Shown here piece by piece: positions 9,416 to 18,919 of a DNA stretch of 64,000 nucleotides. Under the pieces are notes generated by a model. That model was not told where the DNA came from. It was given only the letters and a program-made list of their open reading frames with translations, and did no database searches. The translations under genes were made by a program, and so were the position numbers. Location: NCBI GenBank assembly GCA_036015235.1, contig CP107926.1, positions 1,984,001 through 2,048,000 of the forward strand, in the 5' to 3' direction. Positions within the stretch are counted from its first letter, which is position 1. Each line of letters starts with the position of its first letter. Origin of the DNA: Streptomyces sp. NBC_00433. GTDB taxonomy: Bacteria; Actinomycetota; Actinomycetes; Streptomycetales; Streptomycetaceae.

Positions 9416-10399
9416 CCCACCATCCCCGTAGCCCCGTGTCGACCACTGCCGCCGCCCCGCAGGAGTGCGCGGGGCGTCGGCTGAAATACCAGTCGGTCTG
9501 GCTGGTTGCGGTCACGGAGGACAGTACGGCAGGCCTCTTTACCTTGTCCAGGGAATCCGCCCGCCGCCCGGCAAGCAATGCGGCGCGCACCGCACGCACG
9601 CCCGCAAAGCCGAATTCCCGCCCGCAACCGGGACACACCGGACCGTATGCACGGAGCACGGACGCGAGCAATCGGACATATCCCGCAGAAATTACCGGCG
9701 TGTAAAGCGGCGTTAACTCTACCCATTACCCGATGGTTTTACGCGAGCCGCCCTCCGGCCGCCCGCGCTTTAGGCCATGCACGATCGGGGTGAATAGGCG
9801 GTGACCATTCGGGGGCCGCGCGCGCCGGGCCGCTGAGCTGCGGCGGGACCGGGCGGGGGCGCCGGCGCGGCAGTGAGGGACACTGCGGGCGGCGCCCGGG
9901 GGTCAGCCGAAGCCCCCTTGCCGGAGCGGCCGGCGCCCGCCGCTCTGCCGCAGTCCGTCTGCTCGCCGGTCTCGGCCGGTGACCTGCCCGACGCCCGGCC
10001 AGCGTCCCCGCACACGACCCTCAGAAGATGCATTTGCGTACGCGGAGCGGAAAGTTGCCAGGACCGGCCCGGGGATCACGGGGCCCCCTGGCGGAGAACC
10101 CGACCGCCGCAGGCCACGGCGTCACCGGATGCACAGGGCCGCTGCCGCGAAGGGCATCCCTGGCGCACCCCGAGGACATGGGCATCGCCACCGAAATCGC
10201 CGCCGGAGCGGCTCTCGCCGTCGGGGCGGCGCTGCCGGTCGCGGGCCGAGCGGCCCTCGGACGCCGCCCGGCGGTGCGTGACTGCCCGCGCCGAACGCGC
10301 CACCGGGCGCCCGCAGGTGACGGACTGTCCGTCTCCGGTCACAGCGGGCGGGAACATCCTGCACTATGGGGTCACGAGACCGAGCAGGAGTGGTGGCCC
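9416..10399. other. 984-base intergenic stretch upstream of the RiPP operon
   Basis: No gene is supported here. Reading frames on both strands lack family resemblance and good ribosome sites, and none resembles a RiPP precursor (leader followed by a Ser/Thr/Cys-rich core). The part from about 9640 to 9760 is less GC-rich than its surroundings and must hold the promoter of the SARP operon. On the minus strand it contains the direct repeat GGGTAATGGGTAG around 9720-9735, followed by TAGAGT, which could serve as a -10 element. The part nearer 10400 is the upstream region of the rightward Mrr-fold gene. Confidence 0.5.
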
Positions 10400-11143
10400 A
10401 TGGCAGAGAGCGTGCTGGTGCGCTGTCCGGCATGCCGCCGCGACCACACCTACACCGCGCCGACGTATCCCTGCGCCTGCGGGGCGCCGCTGTGCCTGCC
10501 GGTGCTGCGCGGCGGGCTGCCGGTGGAGATCAGGCACCGCTCGTGGGACGACTCCTGGGTACGGCTGCGCTGCCCCGACTGCGGGCGCACCGACCACTGG
10601 CCGCAGCCGGAGTTCGGCTGCACGTGCGGTGCGCTGATCCGGCTGCCGGTGGACGACGAGGCGGCGGGCGAGCCGGGGCGGCCGCCCGTACCGCACGCCG
10701 GCGCGGCGGCCCCCGCGCCGACCGGGGACGTGCCGCCGCCGCCCTCCGACCGGCCGCCGTTCCGCCCGGTCACCATCCGCACCGGACGGGACGCCCTGAC
10801 GGCGGCGGCCCAGTACCTGAAGTGGCTCGGCTTCGCCGAAGTACGCCTGGCCGGCGACCGTACGGCCAACGGCATCGACCTGCGCGGCCAGGGCATGGTC
10901 GCCCAGGTCGACCCCAGCACGCAGCCGACCTCCGTCCGGGACGTCGAGTGCCTCTGGCTCAACTGTGCCAATGAGGATGTGGCGGGGGCCTTCTTCTCTC
11001 TCGCCGGTTACGCGCACGACGCGCGGGCGCGCGCGGACCAGTTGGGGGTGCCGCTCTTCGTGATGGACCTCACGGGGACGCCGCAGCCGGTCAACGACGC
11101 GGCCGATGCCCTGATTCGCTCAGGCCCTCCTCCTACGCGCTGA
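10400..11143 (+). CDS. Zinc-ribbon protein with C-terminal Mrr-type nuclease fold
   Basis: 247 residues. The N-terminal 85 residues hold three zinc-ribbon-like cysteine groups (CPACRRD, CACG, CPDCGRTD plus CTCGALIRLP). A Pro/Ala linker follows. Residues about 130-240 resemble the restriction endonuclease type IV (Mrr) fold: RDALTAAAQYLKWLGF, then NGIDLRGQGMVAQVD, then a helix SVRDVECLWLN. In active Mrr enzymes the motif is D...Q-x-K; here the lysine position is Asp (AQVD). The protein may therefore bind nucleic acid without cutting it. Start at ATG 10400, where recognisable zinc-ribbon sequence begins; the frame is open upstream but carries nothing recognisable. It is convergent with the acyl-CoA synthetase genes. 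Confidence 0.6.
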   Translation: MAESVLVRCPACRRDHTYTAPTYPCACGAPLCLPVLRGGLPVEIRHRSWDDSWVRLRCPDCGRTDHWPQPEFGCTCGALIRLPVDDEAAGEPGRPPVPHAGAAAPAPTGDVPPPPSDRPPFRPVTIRTGRDALTAAAQYLKWLGFAEVRLAGDRTANGIDLRGQGMVAQVDPSTQPTSVRDVECLWLNCANEDVAGAFFSLAGYAHDARARADQLGVPLFVMDLTGTPQPVNDAADALIRSGPPPTR

Positions 11144-11249
11144 GCACCTCGCCCCCACGCGGGGTGCCCCCACGCGCCCTCGGGCCCGCGCCCACCCGCG
11201 CCCGGAGGGTGAGCGTTTATACCGGGCCGGGGGCACGCCCCGACCGCGG

Positions 11250-12926
11250 TCATGCCTCTGGTGCGAGCTCCGGGGGCGCCGTGTCCTGTTGCGTGAAGTC
11301 CGCGGCCGCCGGGGCAGGTTGCGTGAAGTCCGCCCGCAGCTCCACTTTGCGTACCTTGCCGCTGACCGTCATCGGGAAGGCGTCGAGGACCCGCAGGTGG
11401 CGGGGGATCTTGAAGTGGGCGAGCCGGCCCTCGCAGTAGTCGGCGATCTCGCCGAGGGTCGGCGGGTCGGCCGGGTCGCGGGGGATGACGCAGGCCAGCA
11501 CTTCCTCGCCGTAGGTGTCGTCGGGCACCCCGACGACCTGCACGTCGGAGACCTTGGGGTGGCCGTAGAGGAACTCCTCGACCTCCCGCGGGTAGACGTT
11601 CTCACCACCCCTGATGATCATGTCCTTGATCCGGCCGACTATCGCCACGTAGCCGTCGTCGCGCATCACCGCGAGGTCGCCGGTGTGCATCCAGCGCCCG
11701 GTGTCCACCGCCTCGGCCGTACGGTCCGGCTCGTCCCAGTAGCCCAGCATCACCGAATAGCCGCGCGTGCACAGCTCACCTGCCGTGCCGCGCGGCACCG
11801 TGGCCCCCGACGCGGGGTCCACCACCTTGACCTCGATGTGCGGCAGGGCCCGGCCGACGGTGGCGGTGCGGTGGTCCACCGGGTCGTCGCGCCGGGTCTG
11901 GGTGGACACCGGGGAGGTCTCGGTCATCCCGTAGCAGATGGACACCTCGGACATGTGCATCTCGGCCATCACCCGCTTCATCACCTCGACCGGGCACGGC
12001 GATCCGGCCATGATGCCGGTGCGCAGCGAGCTGAGGTCGTAGTCGGCGAAGTCCGGCAGGGCCAGTTCGGCGATGAACATCGTGGGGACGCCGTAGAGCG
12101 AGGTGCAGCGCTCCTGCTCGACCGCGCGCAGGGTCGCGGACGGGTCGAAGGACGGGGCGGGGATGACGATGCAGGCGGCGTGCGAGGTGGCGCCGATGTT
12201 GCCCATCACCATGCCGAAGCAGTGGTAGAAGGGCACCGGCAGGCAGATCCGGTCCTGTTCGCTGTAGCCGACCGTACTGCCCACGAAGTAGCCGTTGTTG
12301 AGGATGTTGTGGTGCGACAGGGTGGCGCCCTTGGGGAAGCCCGTGGTGCCCGAGGTGTACTGGATGTTGACGGGGTCGTCGCAGCTCAACGTCTCCTGGA
12401 CGGAGGCCGGGTAGCCGGGGTCGAGGTCCTCGCCCGCGGCCGTCATGGCGTCCCACGACGGGTCGCCGATGTGCACGACCCGGCGCAGGTCGGGGCAGTT
12501 GGCGCGGACCTCCTCCGCCATCACGCGGTAGTCGGTGCCGCGGTGCTCGGTGGAGGCGATCAGCAGCATGACCCCGGACTGCCGCAGGGCGTAGGCCAGT
12601 TCGTGCAGCCGGTAGGCCGGGTTGACATTGACCATGATCGCGCCGATCCGGGCGGTGGCGTACTGCACCAGCACCCACTCCGGGCAGTTGACCGCCCAGA
12701 TGCCGACCCGGTCGCCCTTGCTCACACCGCAGGCGGCCAGTCCGCGGGCGACCTCGTCGACCGCGCGGCCGAACTCGGCATAGGTCCAGCGGCGGCCGCT
12801 GGGCACGTCGACCAGCGCCTCGCGGTCGGGGTGGGCGCGGACGGCCCGGTCGAGGTTGCGTCCGACGGTGTCGCCGAGCAAGGGCGTACTCCCGGTTCCG
12901 TGCGCGTACGAGGGCTCGGACGTCAC
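11250..12926 (-). CDS. AMP-binding acyl-CoA synthetase (FadD-like)
   Basis: A 558-residue member of the ANL superfamily that adenylates a carboxylic acid and transfers it to CoA. Motifs: P-loop [11 protein letters not shown] near residue 190, YGMTETSP near 320, [12 protein letters not shown] near 420, [21 protein letters not shown] near 435, and the catalytic C-terminal lysine in [11 protein letters not shown] near 530. The sequence resembles medium/long-chain fatty acid-CoA ligases, but the substrate cannot be read from it. The start is GTG at 12926, overlapping the upstream gene's stop as GTGA, with GAGGAGG seven bases before it. It forms a two-gene operon with the following synthetase. The tail after the lysine is Ala/Pro-rich and contains a duplicated DFTQ motif. 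Confidence 0.9.
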   Translation of the reverse strand: MTSEPSYAHGTGSTPLLGDTVGRNLDRAVRAHPDREALVDVPSGRRWTYAEFGRAVDEVARGLAACGVSKGDRVGIWAVNCPEWVLVQYATARIGAIMVNVNPAYRLHELAYALRQSGVMLLIASTEHRGTDYRVMAEEVRANCPDLRRVVHIGDPSWDAMTAAGEDLDPGYPASVQETLSCDDPVNIQYTSGTTGFPKGATLSHHNILNNGYFVGSTVGYSEQDRICLPVPFYHCFGMVMGNIGATSHAACIVIPAPSFDPSATLRAVEQERCTSLYGVPTMFIAELALPDFADYDLSSLRTGIMAGSPCPVEVMKRVMAEMHMSEVSICYGMTETSPVSTQTRRDDPVDHRTATVGRALPHIEVKVVDPASGATVPRGTAGELCTRGYSVMLGYWDEPDRTAEAVDTGRWMHTGDLAVMRDDGYVAIVGRIKDMIIRGGENVYPREVEEFLYGHPKVSDVQVVGVPDDTYGEEVLACVIPRDPADPPTLGEIADYCEGRLAHFKIPRHLRVLDAFPMTVSGKVRKVELRADFTQPAPAAADFTQQDTAPPELAPEA

Positions 12927-14599
12927 CGGTAGTCCTCCTCGTGGTATTCGGCGCTGCCGCCCCGCAGGGTCGCCTCCCGCAGCTCGATCCGGCGGATCTT
13001 TCCCGACACGGTCTTGGGCAGCGGGGCGAACTCCAGCCGCCTGACGCGCTTGTAGGGCGCGAGCACCGAACGGGAGTGCGCGAAGATCGCCTTGGCGGTC
13101 TCGCCGTCCGGCTCCCAGCCCTCGGCGAGCACCACATACGCCTTCGGGACGGCGAGCCGCAGGTCGTCGGGGGCGGGCACCACGGCGGCCTCGGCGACCG
13201 CCTCGTGCTCCAGCAGCGCGCTCTCCAGCTCGAACGGGCTGATCTTGTAGTCGCTGGACTTGAAGACGTCGTCCGCGCGGCCCACGTAGGTGATGTAGCC
13301 GTCGGCGTCGCGGCTGCCGATGTCGCCGGTGCGGTAGTAGCCGCCGCCCATGGCCTCCTCGGTGCGCTCGGGGTCGCCGGAATACCCGGTCATCAGGCCG
13401 ACCGGGCGGCTGCTCAGGTCGAGGCAGATCTCGCCCTCGTCGGCCGGCACCCCGGTCACCGGGTCGAGCAGCGTCACCGTGTAGCCGGGGGTGGGGCGGC
13501 CCATCGAGCCGGCCTTGACCAGCTGGCCGGGGCTGTTGGCGACCTGGACGGCGGTCTCGGTCTGCCCGAAGCCGTCCCTGATCAGCACACCCCACAGCCG
13601 CCGCACGTGCTCGATCACCTCGGGGTTGAGCGGCTCGCCGGCCGCGACCGCCTCGCGCGGCGGGGTGGTGAGCGCGCTCAGGTCGGCCTGGATCAGCATC
13701 CGCCACACCGTGGGCGGCGCGCAGAAGCTGCTCACCCCGCAGCGGTCCATCTCGGCCATCAGCCGCGCCGGGTCGAACCGCGTGTAGTTGTGCACGAAGA
13801 CCGTCGCCTCGGCATTCCACGGCGCGAACAGGCTCGACCAGGCGTGCTTGGCCCAACCGGGCGACGAGATGTTCAGATGCACGTCGCCCGGTCGCAGCCC
13901 GATCCAGTACATCGTGGCGAGGTGCCCGATCGGATACGACACATGGGTGTGTTCGACCAGCTTGGGCTGCGCCGTGGTGCCGGACGTGAAGTAGAGCATC
14001 AGCGGGTCGGACCCGGCCGTCGGGCCGTCCGGGGTGAAGCCGGGCGGTGTCGCGTACGCCTCCTCGTAGGCCAGCCACGGCACCCCGGCGTCGCCGCCGA
14101 CCGCGATCCGGGTGTAGCCGCCGGGCACCTCGTCGAACTTGGGGGTGTCAGCGCCCCGCACGATCGCGTGCCGCACCTGCCCGCGCTCGACCCGGTCGCG
14201 CAGGTCGGCAGGGCCCAGCAGCGGGGTCGCGGGGATGACCACCGCCCGCAGCTTCATCAGCGCGAGCACCGACTCCCACTGCTCGACCTGGTTGCCCAGC
14301 ATCAGCAGCACCCGGTCGCCGGCCCGCACCCCCCGGGCCCGCAGCCAGGACGCGACCCGGTCGGAGCGGTCGGACATCTCGCGGAAGGAGATCAGCGACT
14401 CGGTGCCGTCCTCCTCGACGATCCACAGCGCCGGGCGGTCGTTGCCCGCGGCGATCACGTCGAACCAGTCCAGCGCCCAGTTGAACCGCTCCGGGTCCGG
14501 CCAGCGGAAGCCGTCGCGGGCCGCCGTATAGTCCTCGCGGTGCCGCAGCAGGAAGTCCCGGGCGGCCCGGAATGCCCCGGTCGCGTCCGATGCCGCCAT
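12923..14599 (-). CDS. AMP-binding acyl-CoA synthetase (MACS/benzoate-CoA ligase-like)
   Basis: A second ANL ligase of 558 residues, clearly diverged from its neighbour. Motifs: P-loop [15 protein letters not shown] near residue 205, DGFGQTET near 340, [15 protein letters not shown] near 430, [20 protein letters not shown] near 445, and [10 protein letters not shown] near the C-terminus. The SPGWAKHAW segment and the [11 protein letters not shown] variant match medium-chain and aryl-CoA ligases (AcsM-like). The ATG at 14599 has AAGGAGG eight bases upstream; longer in-frame starts lack one. It is first in the operon and divergent from a GAF-LuxR regulator 89 bases away, which may control the pair. 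Confidence 0.9.
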   Translation of the reverse strand: MAASDATGAFRAARDFLLRHREDYTAARDGFRWPDPERFNWALDWFDVIAAGNDRPALWIVEEDGTESLISFREMSDRSDRVASWLRARGVRAGDRVLLMLGNQVEQWESVLALMKLRAVVIPATPLLGPADLRDRVERGQVRHAIVRGADTPKFDEVPGGYTRIAVGGDAGVPWLAYEEAYATPPGFTPDGPTAGSDPLMLYFTSGTTAQPKLVEHTHVSYPIGHLATMYWIGLRPGDVHLNISSPGWAKHAWSSLFAPWNAEATVFVHNYTRFDPARLMAEMDRCGVSSFCAPPTVWRMLIQADLSALTTPPREAVAAGEPLNPEVIEHVRRLWGVLIRDGFGQTETAVQVANSPGQLVKAGSMGRPTPGYTVTLLDPVTGVPADEGEICLDLSSRPVGLMTGYSGDPERTEEAMGGGYYRTGDIGSRDADGYITYVGRADDVFKSSDYKISPFELESALLEHEAVAEAAVVPAPDDLRLAVPKAYVVLAEGWEPDGETAKAIFAHSRSVLAPYKRVRRLEFAPLPKTVSGKIRRIELREATLRGGSAEYHEEDYR

Positions 14600-14688
14600 G
14601 TGTCCTCCTTGTGGATGTCCCCTCGGTAGCATCGTGCGGTAGTGACGTGGGTCTCACTACCCCCGGACGGGGGTGAGGAGGTGGCGCA

Positions 14689-15537
14689 GTGGACGGCAGC
14701 CGTGGCGAGGCCATGGACATGCGGGCCGCCCTGCTGCGGATGCGCAGGTCAGGGCTGCTCCACGTGGCCTTCGGCGGGCTGGTCTCGGGAGCCGGCGCCC
14801 GGCAGTTCCGGATCAGCGAGCTGGCGGGGGCCGACACGGACTCGCTCCGCGGGCTCTCGGTGCGCACCGGGAACGGGCTCGGCGGCAAGACCCTGGCCCT
14901 CGGCCGGCCCTACGCCGTGACCGACTACGGCTCCTCGCGCGCCATCAGCCACGAATACGACGCCGCCGTCGCCGGGGAGGGGCTGCGCTCGGTGCTCGCC
15001 GTGCCGGTCGTGGTGCACCGGCAGGTGCGGGGCGTGCTCTACGGCGCCCTGCGCCAGCCGTACGCCCTCGGCGACCGGCCGCTGGCCGCCGTGATCGACG
15101 CGGCACGCGACCTCGAACAGGCGCTGGCCGTGCGGGACGAGGCGCGGCGGCTGCTGGCGTCCTGCCAGGCGCCGGTCGCGGCCGACCCGCGGGCCTGGGA
15201 GGAGGTGCGCGAAGCACACGCCGAACTCCGGGCGTTGGCGGTGCGCATTCCCGACACGCGGCTGCGCGAGGAGCTGCTGGCCGCCTGTGCGCGGCTCGCC
15301 TCGGCCGCGGCACCCTCTTCCTCCGCCGCCCGCCCCCCTGTTGTCCAGCTCACCCCGCGCGAGCTGGACGTCCTGACCACCGTCGCCTCCGGGGCGACCA
15401 ACGCGGCGGCCGCCTCGCGGCTCCGGCTGCGGCCGGAGACCGTCAAGTCCTATCTGCGGTCCGCGATGCGCAAGCTGGGTGCCCACACCCGCCTGGAAGC
15501 CGTCTCCACCGCCCGCCGCACCGGCCTGCTCCCCTGA
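14689..15537 (+). CDS. GAF-domain LuxR-type transcriptional regulator
   Basis: 282 residues. The N-terminal 135 residues have a GAF-like sensor pattern (GLSVRTGNGLGGKTLALGRP, YGSSRAISHEYD, LRSVLAVPVVV, GVLYGALRQ). The C-terminal 65 residues are a LuxR/FixJ HTH (LTPRELDVLTTVASGATNAAAASRLRLRPETVKSYLRSAMRKLGAH). The start is GTG at 14689 with GAGGAGG seven bases upstream. It is transcribed divergently from the two acyl-CoA synthetase genes and is the obvious candidate to regulate them, perhaps by sensing an acid or acyl-CoA. That link is inferred from position only. Confidence 0.85.
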   Translation: MDGSRGEAMDMRAALLRMRRSGLLHVAFGGLVSGAGARQFRISELAGADTDSLRGLSVRTGNGLGGKTLALGRPYAVTDYGSSRAISHEYDAAVAGEGLRSVLAVPVVVHRQVRGVLYGALRQPYALGDRPLAAVIDAARDLEQALAVRDEARRLLASCQAPVAADPRAWEEVREAHAELRALAVRIPDTRLREELLAACARLASAAAPSSSAARPPVVQLTPRELDVLTTVASGATNAAAASRLRLRPETVKSYLRSAMRKLGAHTRLEAVSTARRTGLLP

Positions 15538-15549
15538 CGCCGCACGGGA

Positions 15550-15572
15550 GTCACCCGAGCCGCGCGGGTGAC
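15550..15572 (+). terminator. Hairpin after the LuxR gene
   Basis: GTCACCCG (15550-15557) and CGGGTGAC (15565-15572) form an eight-base stem with a seven-base loop, 13 bases after the LuxR stop. It is followed by a GGGAAAAGG run rather than a T-tract, as is common in this group. Confidence 0.5.
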
Positions 15573-15628
15573 GGCCCGTCGGGAAAAGGACGCGCGGGGA
15601 GCGTGGGGGCGGGAGTAGCGTACCGGGG

Positions 15629-16285
15629 GTGACGATCGATCGGGTGGGCGGCTTCGCCGCGCTGTCGTTGGTGCTGGTGCTGATTCCCGGCCCGAGTGTG
15701 CTGTTCGTGCTGGGCCGCGCCCTGGCGCACGGCCGGCGTACGGCCCTCGGCAGCGTCCTGGGCAATGCCATCGGGGCCTACGCCCTGATCGCGCTGGTCG
15801 CGCTGGGCCTCGGCGAGGTCGTGTCGCGCTCGGTCGCCCTCTTCGACGCGCTCAAGCTGGCCGGCGCGGCCTACCTGGTCTTCCTCGGCGTGAAGGCCTT
15901 CCGCGCCCGCGGCACGCTGTCCGCGGCGCTGCGGGGCGAGGCCGAGGAGGGCTCGGCCGCGCCCCGCAGGGGCGACCTGCGCACCCTGTGGGAGGGCTTC
16001 GTCGTCGGGGTGACGAACCCCAAGACGATGGTCTTCTTCGCCGCCGTCCTCCCCCAGTTCGTGAACCGCGACGCCGGCCGAGTCCATGTGCAGATGCTGC
16101 TGCTGGGACTGGTGTTCACCGCCATCGCGCTGCTCTGCGACAGCGTCTGGGCGCTGACCGCGTCAGCGGCCCGCGGCTGGTTCGCCCGCTCGCCGCGGCG
16201 GCTGGCAGCGGTGGGCGGTACCGGCGGGCTGGCGATGATCGGGCTGGGCGTGGCGGTCGCGGTGACGGGCCGCGCGGACACGTAG
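15629..16285 (+). CDS. LysE/RhtB-family exporter
   Basis: A 218-residue inner-membrane protein of the LysE/RhtB amino-acid exporter family. It has the N-terminal signature LVLVLIPGPSVLFVLGRAL, the GNAIGAYALIALVALGLG second helix, and the central VVGVTNPKTMVFFAAVLPQFV, which is strongly conserved in the family. About six membrane helices are expected. The start is GTG at 15629; a GCGTACCGGGG stretch precedes it without a clear ribosome site. It stands alone between the LuxR gene and the MFS gene on the same strand. The exported compound cannot be inferred. Confidence 0.88.
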   Translation: MTIDRVGGFAALSLVLVLIPGPSVLFVLGRALAHGRRTALGSVLGNAIGAYALIALVALGLGEVVSRSVALFDALKLAGAAYLVFLGVKAFRARGTLSAALRGEAEEGSAAPRRGDLRTLWEGFVVGVTNPKTMVFFAAVLPQFVNRDAGRVHVQMLLLGLVFTAIALLCDSVWALTASAARGWFARSPRRLAAVGGTGGLAMIGLGVAVAVTGRADT

Positions 16286-16333
16286 TCCCGGGCCCGGCGG
16301 GCGGTGTGAGCAGGCGCACACACCGGGAAGCAG

Positions 16334-16370
16334 CGAAACGTTTGCGTTTCGATAGTGGCGGACGTACGGT
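16334..16370 (+). promoter_or_regulatory. Promoter overlapped by a 7-4-7 palindromic operator
   Basis: CGAAACG (16334-16340), TTTG, CGTTTCG (16345-16351) is a perfect inverted repeat. It covers a -35-like TTGCGT (16342-16347), which is followed 17 bases later by a -10-like TACGGT (16365-16370). A repressor bound here would block transcription of the MFS gene. The sequence type is that of TetR-family operators in front of efflux pumps. Confidence 0.6.
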
Positions 16371-16378
16371 CACGGAGT

Positions 16379-16393
16379 ACGAAACGGTTTCGT
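16379..16393 (+). promoter_or_regulatory. Second palindromic operator before the MFS gene
   Basis: ACGAAAC (16379-16385), G, GTTTCGT (16387-16393) is a perfect 7-1-7 palindrome with the same GAAAC half-site as the operator 28 bases upstream. It ends 49 bases before the MFS start, probably within the transcribed leader. Confidence 0.6.
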
Positions 16394-16442
16394 TCTTCCT
16401 GCGGTACAGCCCTACCCCGTCCCACCTCAGGAGTTCCGCCTG

Positions 16443-17966
16443 ATGTCTTCGCAATCAGCGGCCGACGTCCCCGTCGACCGGCTCACGAAAGCCCCGTCCG
16501 ACGCCGCTCCCGGCGCTCCGACGGAGAAGGCCAACCACCGCTGGTGGGTCCTGGCCGTCATCGCCGTCGCCCAGCTCATGGTGGTGCTCGACGCCACCGT
16601 CGTGACCATCGCCCTGCCCTCCGCGCAGAAGGCACTCGGCTTCTCCGACGGCAACAGGCAGTGGATCGTCACCGCCTACTCCCTCGCGTTCGGCTCCCTG
16701 CTGCTGCTCGGCGGCCGGCTGGCCGACCTGGTCGGCCGCAAAATCATCTTCCTGGTCGGCGTCGTCGGATTCGCCGCCGCCTCCGCGCTGGCCGGCGCGG
16801 CACAGAACTTCGAGGTGCTGGTCGCGGGCCGCGCCCTCCAGGGCCTGTTCGGCGCCCTGCTCGCCCCCGCGGCGCTGTCGCTGCTCAACACGACCTTCAC
16901 CGACGCCAAGGAGCGCGCGAAGGCCTTCGGTATCTACGGCGCCATCGCCGGCGCCGGCGGCGGCATCGGCATGCTGCTCGGCGGCGTCCTGACCCAGAAC
17001 CTGAGCTGGCGCTGGACGCTGTACGTGAACCTGCTGTTCGCCGTGGCCGCCTTCATCGGCGGTATGGCGCTGCTGCGCAAGGGCGCCCCGGCCAACCGGC
17101 CGAAGCTGGACCTGCCGGGCACCCTGCTGGTCACCGTCGGCCTGTTCTGCGTGGTCTACGGCTTCTCCAACGCCGAGACGCACCATTGGGGCTCCCCGAT
17201 GACCTGGGGCTTCCTGCTGATAGGCGTCGCGCTGGTGGCGGGCTTCAGCTGGTGGCAGACGCGCGCCACCCACCCGCTGCTGCCGCTGCGCGTGCTGCTC
17301 GACCGCAACCGGGGCGCGTCCTTCACGGTGCTCGCGCTCTCCGGCGCCGGCATGTTCGGCGTCTTCCTCTTCCTGACGTACTACCTCCAGCTCTCGCTGC
17401 ACTACAACCCGATCAAGACCGGCCTGGCCTTCCTGCCGATGATCGGCGCCCTGATGGTGGCGGCCCAGCTCGTCACCAACACGCTGCTGCCCCGGCTCGG
17501 CCCGCGGCCGATCGTGCCGCTGGGCATGGTGATGTCGGCGGCCGGCATGGCCTGGCTGACCGTCCTCGACCTCAACAGCAGCTACGCGGCGAACGTCCTG
17601 CCCCCGCTGCTGGTCATGGGCTTCGGCCTCGGCCTGGTCATGCCGGCCGCGATGAGCGTGGCGACCGAGCGCGTCGGCGAAGAGGACGCGGGCGTGGCCT
17701 CGGCCGCGGTCAACACGATGCAGCAGGTGGGCGGTTCCATCGGCACCGCGCTGCTGAACACCCTGGCCGCGAGCGCCGCGACCTCGTATCTGGCCCACCA
17801 CTCGGACAAGCTCGCCAAGGCGCACTCCGCGCTGCACAGCTACGCGACCGCGTACTGGTGGTCCGCCGCGCTCTTCGCGGTCGGCGGTGTGCTGGCGCTG
17901 TTCATGTACAGCGGCGGCCGTCCGGCGCCGAGCGACCAGGACGCTCCCCCGGCCGTGCACATGTAG
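16443..17966 (+). CDS. DHA2-family (EmrB/QacA-type) MFS efflux transporter
   Basis: A 507-residue, 14-helix drug:proton antiporter. The first helix carries the family motif VLDATVVTIALPSAQKAL. The loop after helix 2 has GGRLADLVGRK (MFS motif A), and motif C-like glycines stand in AIAGAGGGIGMLLGGVL. The C-terminal half keeps the VLPPLLVMGFGLGLVMPAAM helix and a segment reading ASAAVNTMQQVGGSIGTAL. The start ATG at 16443 follows an AGGAG ribosome site. Two related palindromes lie in the promoter, which suggests induction by a ligand of a TetR-type repressor. No such repressor gene is adjacent, which is unusual. A strong terminator follows. Confidence 0.92.
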   Translation: MSSQSAADVPVDRLTKAPSDAAPGAPTEKANHRWWVLAVIAVAQLMVVLDATVVTIALPSAQKALGFSDGNRQWIVTAYSLAFGSLLLLGGRLADLVGRKIIFLVGVVGFAAASALAGAAQNFEVLVAGRALQGLFGALLAPAALSLLNTTFTDAKERAKAFGIYGAIAGAGGGIGMLLGGVLTQNLSWRWTLYVNLLFAVAAFIGGMALLRKGAPANRPKLDLPGTLLVTVGLFCVVYGFSNAETHHWGSPMTWGFLLIGVALVAGFSWWQTRATHPLLPLRVLLDRNRGASFTVLALSGAGMFGVFLFLTYYLQLSLHYNPIKTGLAFLPMIGALMVAAQLVTNTLLPRLGPRPIVPLGMVMSAAGMAWLTVLDLNSSYAANVLPPLLVMGFGLGLVMPAAMSVATERVGEEDAGVASAAVNTMQQVGGSIGTALLNTLAASAATSYLAHHSDKLAKAHSALHSYATAYWWSAALFAVGGVLALFMYSGGRPAPSDQDAPPAVHM

Positions 17967-17994
17967 CCGTACGGCTTGCAAGGCCTCCCACAGC

Positions 17995-18026
17995 ACCCGG
18001 CGCCGCCTGAGCGGACGGCGCCGGGT
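17995..18026 (+). terminator. Terminator hairpin after the MFS gene
   Basis: ACCCGGCGCCG (17995-18005) pairs perfectly with CGGCGCCGGGT (18016-18026) across a ten-base loop, 29 bases after the stop codon. Confidence 0.75.
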
Positions 18027-18231
18027 CCGGGGGCCGGCCGCCGGGTCATCGTGGGGACGGGACACCCGGCACCACCGGCCCCCCGCATACGCCGCCCCGC
18101 CGTTTCGCGCCCCCCGTACGCGAACACGGCGGGGCGGCTTCCTGCCGCCCCGCCGCGCCACCCGCCAGGGGGCGGCCCCTGCGGCGGCTCGCCGCCGTGT
18201 GGGCTCGCGCGGGGCGGGTTACGGTGACGTC

Positions 18232-18495
18232 ATGGATGGCTTCCGGCCGCTGTACGTACCGGTGCGGCGGGGCCCCGCGGGCCTCGTCGTCCGCCTGTGG
18301 CGCACCCCCGCGGGCGCGCGGACCGCGGTGGCCTTCACCACCGATCAGCGGTTGCGAGCCGCGCTGGGTCCTTGCCAGGACTGGATTCGGCTCTCCGAAT
18401 CCGCCCTCCGCCGCCTGGCGGAGCCCCTCGGCTCCACCTCCCTCACGATCGACCCCCTCCTCTTCGGCCGCACGCCGACCCGACAGCCCACCTGA
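18232..18495 (+). CDS. Small SAV_915-type protein
   Basis: An 87-residue cytoplasmic protein of unknown function. It has the pattern seen in the actinobacterial SAV_915 family: a PLYVPVRRGP start, a LVVRLWRTPAGARTAVAFTT strand pair, DQRLRAALGPCQDWIRLSESALRRLAEPLG, and an LTIDPLLF end. Related segments occur in the SseB-like fold. It is alone, 265 bases after the MFS gene and convergent with the downstream ATPase gene. Start at ATG 18232. Confidence 0.6.
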   Translation: MDGFRPLYVPVRRGPAGLVVRLWRTPAGARTAVAFTTDQRLRAALGPCQDWIRLSESALRRLAEPLGSTSLTIDPLLFGRTPTRQPT

Positions 18496-18526
18496 CCGCC
18501 GCGCGATCGCTTGGCCGGTGACACCG

Positions 18527-18919
18527 TCAGACGTCTGCGGGTGTGGAGCTGTCAAGCTCCGCCCAGGTGACCTTGCCACCTGTCACGGGGAACGCGTCCC
18601 AACGGGTGCTGAGCGCTTCCACCAGGAACAGCCCTCGACCACCTTCGGCGTCTTCACCGACCACCTGGAGCGCCGGTTGCTCGGTGCTGCTGTCCCGCAC
18701 GGCGATACGGAAGGCACTGTCGTCAAGGTGGAGTTCGATGCTCACCGTGGCGAGGCTGGCAGGACTGTCCTTGTGCCGGGCGCTGTGGCGGGTGGCCTTG
18801 ACGGCGTTGGTGACCAGTTCGCCGGCGATGACCTCGGCTTGCTCGATGAGTTGGCGCAAGTCCCACGCCTGCAAGGTGTCCCGGACGAACGATCGTGCGG
18901 CACTCGGGGTGGTGCTCAC
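18527..18919 (-). CDS. Histidine-kinase-fold ATP-binding protein (RsbW/HATPase_c_2 type)
   Basis: 130 residues with the GHKL ATPase motifs: N-box AGELVTNAVKAT near residue 35 and G-box GGRGLFLVEAL near residue 95. Streptomycetes encode dozens of such stand-alone ATPases, related to anti-sigma kinases; their partners are mostly unknown. The start at 18919 (GTG) is the longest with a usual start codon but has no ribosome site. The frame continues upstream without stops (…LPLVAHTTFGAV), so the true start may be a non-standard codon or the message may be leaderless. It is divergent from the sigma/glycosidase fusion gene 200 bases away. That is suggestive because sigma factors are the classical partners of such kinases, but the link is unproven. 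Confidence 0.72.
   Translation of the reverse strand: MSTTPSAARSFVRDTLQAWDLRQLIEQAEVIAGELVTNAVKATRHSARHKDSPASLATVSIELHLDDSAFRIAVRDSSTEQPALQVVGEDAEGGRGLFLVEALSTRWDAFPVTGGKVTWAELDSSTPADV

Noticed and set aside
9376..9705. Short rightward frame upstream of the SARP gene as a possible RiPP precursor
   Set aside because: No ribosome site, no leader/core organisation, and overlaps the SARP start region.
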